Of a stretch of 64,000 nt of DNA, positions 60,038-64,000 are shown piece by piece (position 1 is the stretch's first letter; every line of letters begins with the position of its first letter). A program made the translations under genes and the position numbers. The notes under the pieces were generated by a model. The model was not told the DNA's origin, did no database searches, and worked only from the letters and a program-made list of their open reading frames with translations. The DNA lies in NCBI GenBank assembly GCA_040285825.1, contig JAUPSS010000005.1:248001-312000 (forward strand), written 5' to 3'. The DNA comes from Eukaryota sp. TZLM1-RC (taxonomy: Eukaryota; Metamonada: BaSk clade).

Positions 60038-62743
60038 CTAAATTACTAATAAACCTAATGCATTTTCTATCAATGCCTGTGATTCCATTAGATTGTGATT
60101 AAATGACTTTGATATAGTGTTCTTTCTGGTCTTAACCAAAAGATCAAGTTTATCTGGACAAAGATCCTTGACATGGGATGCATGGTGTTTAAGGAAACAA
60201 GCTAACCAAGACTCAATCAAATCAATCTTGACTGAACAAGACTGACTGTAAAGATTAATGAAAAACTCCATCAAAAGGTCAATTTCATGGTCATCACCTT
60301 CATATAGTGGAGTAGAAATCGAGGCAAACAAAGAAAATACAAAAGAAATGTTCTGGGATTGAAGGAAAGGAATGACAGAGGAAACATCATTATTAATCAT
60401 TCTGCCCAGTACTGAAGAATTCTTTGAAAGTCCTGATATTTTTGATACTTTAGGGACCATGGTTGACTCATCTTTCTGTTTGAAATCCAAAAAGAAAGGC
60501 GCAGTTGGAGTTTTTGCCGGCACAACTGGTTGATGACGTGATTTGATGACGTCATACATTGGCAAGTCTTTCCAAGTCCTTGAATCATTAGTGAAACCAA
60601 TCAAATCTGATTGAGAAGCAGCAATTTCCTCAAAGGCAGTAATAACATCCTTTTCCGACATATAAACCGTCCCTTCATTTTCTTCAATCATAACGTCATC
60701 CATCACGTGACCACTTTCCTCCTCTCCAGGAAGGGAAACCCTCACCATTGTTTCTACCTTTCTTCTACTCAAAACTTCATACTTTTGACGTGAATACCAT
60801 TCATAAAGTGCAGATTTGCCTGCATGAATTGAGATAATGCTATCAGTATCTAGTGTTAAAAGACCATTAATTGGGCAATTTTGACCGTTTGAAGTGGCGA
60901 TGAAAGCATCAATTAATGATGATGTTACAAGATCAAAAACAAAAAACTCTCCGAATAATGACCCACAAATAAGAGCTGATGACGTGGCATTAAACGTCAT
61001 TGAAGAGATTGGAGCTCGGGAGGAGATCTTTGAATCACGGATTAATGCCTGCCTGAAGGTATCAAAAACCAAAAGTCGACCCTCAATTGTGGAAACACCA
61101 ATCAAATTTGACTGACTACATGACGTCATTGACGTGATAGTTGCCCCTAATTTGATTGAAGTTTTGATAGATTTTGAACTTAAGTCAACAATATAAAGAT
61201 TACCATCAACTCCGGCACAGAAAACAAACTTATTCAAAAGATCAAAATTCAAAGCGATTATTGAGCTAGGAAGCTTGACTTCAAAAGACTTCAAACGAGA
61301 CTGTAATCTATAAATCTCTAATGTAGAACCCTTGACATTTGAGTGGGAAACTGCGACAAATTCTGACCTATTGCTGACATCAACACAATCAATTTGCCCG
61401 TTAATTTTGATTGACTTGACCTCTATCCCACTCTTTGAATCCCAAACCCTAACCCTACTTTCTCCTTCATGTATTGATACCACTGAAGGCCACTCCTGAG
61501 ATCTTCCCATAGCAGCATCTAAACAAGGGGGAAGAGAAGATTCGGTTGACCAGAATCTGGACTGATGGGAAGCAACAAGAGAAAGTTCGAGTGGAGACCC
61601 AGAAGAAAAGGTCAAAATTCGGGTGCCTGCTGACGTGTCAAGCTCAAAAAGAGGAATGATGACGTTGGGGTTGCTTGAAGTTCCAAGACGATGACGTAGC
61701 ACACGTGGATTGATTGAATCTTCAAACACCAAAACAGAAAGTATTCTATACCCTGAAAAGATCAATAAAGGTCGACCATTAATACCAACCAGGTCAGAAT
61801 AAGCTTGACCATCACGTAAATGTTGACGTGATTGTTCAAAAGTCTTTGGAAGTCCAACTATTCTACTAATTTCAGAGGTTCGTTCTTTTAAATTAATAGT
61901 GATTAATCTGGTATTAGCTGTCAACACGTGTAAAAGTGGAGAATTATCTGTTCTGAAAATCATTTTGATTCCAGTAAAAGGTAGTGAGCTTCGTAGAACA
62001 ACTTCACCAGAAAAAATATTAATCAAAGCTACCTGTGGACCAGTAATCACGTCATCAATCACGTCATCAACTGCCTCCTCACCACACTCAGATACTTGCG
62101 GGGAAAAGGCAACTGCAATAACAGAAGTACAAGGACTTTGGGCCAATGAATTGACCACAAAAGACGAAGGAAACAGAGCAGAATCAAAAGAATAAATGAC
62201 TTTTCCAGTCTTGAAATTCACCAAATTGAGAAAACAATCTCCTCCAATTATAACTTTATTTACCAAACCTGGAGGGTGAAGTAAACAAGTACCATTGGGG
62301 GTAGTAGAATGGGAATGGTGAAGGGAAAAGGTTTGCTGGCGAGAGGAGGAGGGATCGTCGACAGTGGTGGAAAGTTCATAGAGGTTAAGTGTACCGTCAG
62401 TAGAGTAAGAAAGGAAATGGGTGTTGAGGGAGAGTAGAGAGGCTATGTGGGCATGAGAAGAGAGGACGACAGAAGTTGTTTGAGATCCAGGTGTCCACGA
62501 GTAGACAGAATTGGATATAGAAAAGACTAAAACTCGCTTCACCCATATCATGTGACTGATAGGTCCAGGAAGAGGAGGACCAGTGTAGAGTATGTGTAAT
62601 CGATCTGTGGAGTAAACAATGAAGGAATGTTCAACTGCCGCAGCAATCATAGATGAGTTGCCTTGGGTATGAAGTGCCAGTGGACCAGTGGCAACAGCCC
62701 CATGTGTTCGTAAAGGTGCATATAAAGCTGATGAAGCAACCAT
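60038..62743 (-). CDS. UTP21: SSU-processome WD40 protein Utp21 (WDR36)
   Basis: 901 codons, intron-free. The N-terminus (SALYAPLRTHGAVATGPLAL, FIVYSTDRLHILYTGPPLP) matches Utp21, including the YxxDKLxLLxxGP pattern. Residues ~25-620 form two WD40 beta-propellers with degenerate repeats (FVAVSHSNVKGSTLEIYRL, IVDLSSKSIKTSIKLGATIT, LLVFDTFRQALI, ICGSLFGEFFVFDL). The C-terminal ~230 residues form the helical Utp21 domain, ending with LIESWLACFLKHHASHVKDL and FNHNLMESQALIENALGLLV. It belongs to the UTP-B subcomplex needed for 18S rRNA processing in the nucleolus. Length agrees with the family (about 900-950). Confidence 0.92.
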   Translation of the reverse strand: MVASSALYAPLRTHGAVATGPLALHTQGNSSMIAAAVEHSFIVYSTDRLHILYTGPPLPGPISHMIWVKRVLVFSISNSVYSWTPGSQTTSVVLSSHAHIASLLSLNTHFLSYSTDGTLNLYELSTTVDDPSSSRQQTFSLHHSHSTTPNGTCLLHPPGLVNKVIIGGDCFLNLVNFKTGKVIYSFDSALFPSSFVVNSLAQSPCTSVIAVAFSPQVSECGEEAVDDVIDDVITGPQVALINIFSGEVVLRSSLPFTGIKMIFRTDNSPLLHVLTANTRLITINLKERTSEISRIVGLPKTFEQSRQHLRDGQAYSDLVGINGRPLLIFSGYRILSVLVFEDSINPRVLRHRLGTSSNPNVIIPLFELDTSAGTRILTFSSGSPLELSLVASHQSRFWSTESSLPPCLDAAMGRSQEWPSVVSIHEGESRVRVWDSKSGIEVKSIKINGQIDCVDVSNRSEFVAVSHSNVKGSTLEIYRLQSRLKSFEVKLPSSIIALNFDLLNKFVFCAGVDGNLYIVDLSSKSIKTSIKLGATITSMTSCSQSNLIGVSTIEGRLLVFDTFRQALIRDSKISSRAPISSMTFNATSSALICGSLFGEFFVFDLVTSSLIDAFIATSNGQNCPINGLLTLDTDSIISIHAGKSALYEWYSRQKYEVLSRRKVETMVRVSLPGEEESGHVMDDVMIEENEGTVYMSEKDVITAFEEIAASQSDLIGFTNDSRTWKDLPMYDVIKSRHQPVVPAKTPTAPFFLDFKQKDESTMVPKVSKISGLSKNSSVLGRMINNDVSSVIPFLQSQNISFVFSLFASISTPLYEGDDHEIDLLMEFFINLYSQSCSVKIDLIESWLACFLKHHASHVKDLCPDKLDLLVKTRKNTISKSFNHNLMESQALIENALGLLVI

Positions 62744-62939
62744 TATTGAGGATGTTCAATTTTTGTTCAACTCCACAAAACAGATGCAAAAATCTCAATT
62801 AAATTCAATTGTGGTTTTCGTTTTGTGCGCATAATTATTAAATCATTCTTTCACCACACCACTTCTTCCACCAACACTGTTCTGTTTACCAACACTTGAA
62901 CGAACACTATAATAAAAGATGAATCGATAATATCATGTT

Positions 62940-63750
62940 TTTTTTTCAAAAAAACTGGAATATTTATTGAGATAAAAATAACCATCTAGAATTCAATATC
63001 CTCCAAACAAGCGTCACTATTACTGAACCTACTCACAGCATTACGTTCATATTCTACACCAATAGCTAAAAGTGCCTTTGAAATCATTGTTGGAATAGAC
63101 TTGAAAATGCAAAAAACAATTCTATTTAACCAGAAAGTGGAGTTCATTGTTTTACCAGACCTATTCAGTAACACTTTTTTAAAATTTTCCAAAAAGTGCA
63201 AGCCTGAAGGTCCAATATTGCCAAAAAGAGAAATTGCAAACGGCACAAACTGATATTTCACATGTTCCACTCTACCTAACTGTGCCAAAGGTTCTTCATA
63301 TTTTTTTATCTTCTTTTTTTCGGCGTTAGATAACGGCGAGTCAGCGGAATACACTAAACGAGCAGCAGAATTTTTGCAAACATCCACTGAGACAACGTCT
63401 ACAACATTGAGAACACCATCGATCCCTGGAGCTACTAAATCTGCCCTTCTTTTACCAAAGGAATCATCAGTTTGATGTGAAGACAGCTTACGTACTAGTG
63501 GCTCAATAAATGCCTCTATATTGAAACTTTTGCACATGGCATATAATTGATCACGAACTGAGTCATGAACAAGTGAGCGATAAGTTATAAAATACTTACA
63601 GTTTAAAATATGGGAAAGCGTAACAACACTCTTGCAGCGACAAATTAAATCATTTGGCAATGAACAAGGCCATAGAAAACATCTCAATCTCATTGCAGTG
63701 GTCCATTGGTGATCATTAAGTAGAAGGCCTAGTTTTGGAACTATTAGTTA
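62940..63750 (-). mobile_element. Group D LINE, 5'-truncated copy
   Basis: The minus-strand frame 63693-62986 (235 codons), extended in frame to about 63745 (VPKLGLLLNDHQWTTAMRLR), reads CFLWPCSLPNDLICRCKSVV, TLSHILNC, HDSVRDQLYAMCKS, KRRADLVAPGIDGVLNVVDV, KYEEPLAQLGRVEH, FWLNRIVFCIFKS and ACLEDIEF with TAG. A 3' UTR with caataaatattcc and a ten-A run follows. There are no frame breaks in this region, so it is better preserved than the copy at 18461. It lacks the RT. Confidence 0.9.
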
Positions 63751-63881
63751 TGTGGTGAGTATTAGCACTTTTAGTTACAATTTAAATCACCTCAAATACT
63801 ACCATCACTAATATTATATATTATTATATACATTATTATATAAATATTATTCAATAGTATTTACACACATTATTATCAACC

Positions 63882-64000
63882 ATGCACATTCAAAACAGTG
63901 AAGGTTCAGAAATAGGTAATTGCCCAGAAAATCTTCCTTCTCAAGAGTCCGAACCTGAATCCAAGGGAATAGGTTTCACTCATAGCAGCGTGGACGTCTT
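63882..64000 (+). CDS. Possible start of a gene running off the window
   Basis: ATG at 63882 opens a frame that stays open to the window edge (MHIQNSEGSEIGNCPENLPS, QESEPESKGIGFTHSSVDV). The composition (acidic, Ser/Pro/Glu) and the preceding AT-rich region with TATA-like runs make a start plausible, but 39 codons are too few to judge. It is not recognised; a retroelement gag N-terminus is also possible. Confidence 0.3.
   Translation, partial: MHIQNSEGSEIGNCPENLPSQESEPESKGIGFTHSSVDV

Noticed and set aside
1-64000. CRISPR arrays, rRNA, tRNA genes
   Set aside because: No regularly spaced direct repeats and no cloverleaf or rRNA-like conserved blocks were seen by eye. A tRNAscan/Infernal run would be decisive.

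Overview
This window comes from the nuclear genome of a unicellular eukaryote. It is AT-rich and uses the standard stop codons. Housekeeping genes are almost intron-free, lie on both strands and often sit less than 100 bp apart. The one intron I can demonstrate is only 31 nt long, in the S9 peptidase gene, with a CTAAC branch-like motif almost touching the 3' splice site. That style is known from metamonads such as Trichomonas and Giardia and from microsporidia. It hints at a lineage but does not prove one.

Likely functional genes, left to right: a secreted S9 peptidase (4397-6527, -), elongation factor 2 (10267-12798, +), a C-terminal-motor kinesin (14191-15888, -) paired head to head with a small Pro/Ser-rich protein, a DUF4211/CCDC82-like protein (31526-32422, +), the SMC5/6 subunit Nse1 (34021-34734, +), a coiled-coil protein (34984-35958, -), a Trk-type K+ transporter (39954-41837, -), the GARP subunit Vps52 (46944-48959, -), IPP isomerase (51841-52518, +), ubiquitin-activating enzyme E1 (52587-55613, -), a winged-helix protein that may be E2F-like (58229-59479, -), a small two-helix membrane protein (59535-59978, +) and the SSU-processome WD40 protein Utp21/WDR36 (60038-62743, -). 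They share no pathway; this is an ordinary gene-dense housekeeping landscape.

Between the genes lies a dense mobile-element graveyard. (1) Many 5'-truncated copies of non-LTR retrotransposons carry an RT with a YMDD box, a CxC...H...C knuckle and a restriction-like endonuclease (RLE) domain. I sort them into working groups A-D. Three insertions show clear target-site duplications, two of them nested inside an older copy. (2) A Ty3/gypsy element with identical 79-bp LTRs (20163-27346) sits inside a group C LINE. A second, decayed Ty3 element (28097-29830) sits in the same LINE, and a solo LTR of that family lies at 39486-39610. (3) Four relics of Fanzor-type (eukaryotic TnpB/OMEGA) RuvC nucleases lie at 3869-3979, 36040-37203, 49010-50745 and 56870-57960, all on the minus strand and all broken. 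(4) A repeated ~350-bp sequence (18076-18427 and 29828-30174) is in both places followed by the 3' tail of the group A LINE, the architecture expected of a LINE-dependent non-autonomous element. (5) Gene debris is present: two protein-kinase fragments, a PDCD2 remnant, and a 3'-truncated copy of the coiled-coil gene with its promoter.

The most interesting points are the Fanzor relics, the R350 plus LINE-tail composite, the very small LTRs, the 31-nt intron, and a start-proximal promoter block shared by Nse1, the coiled-coil gene and its truncated copy.
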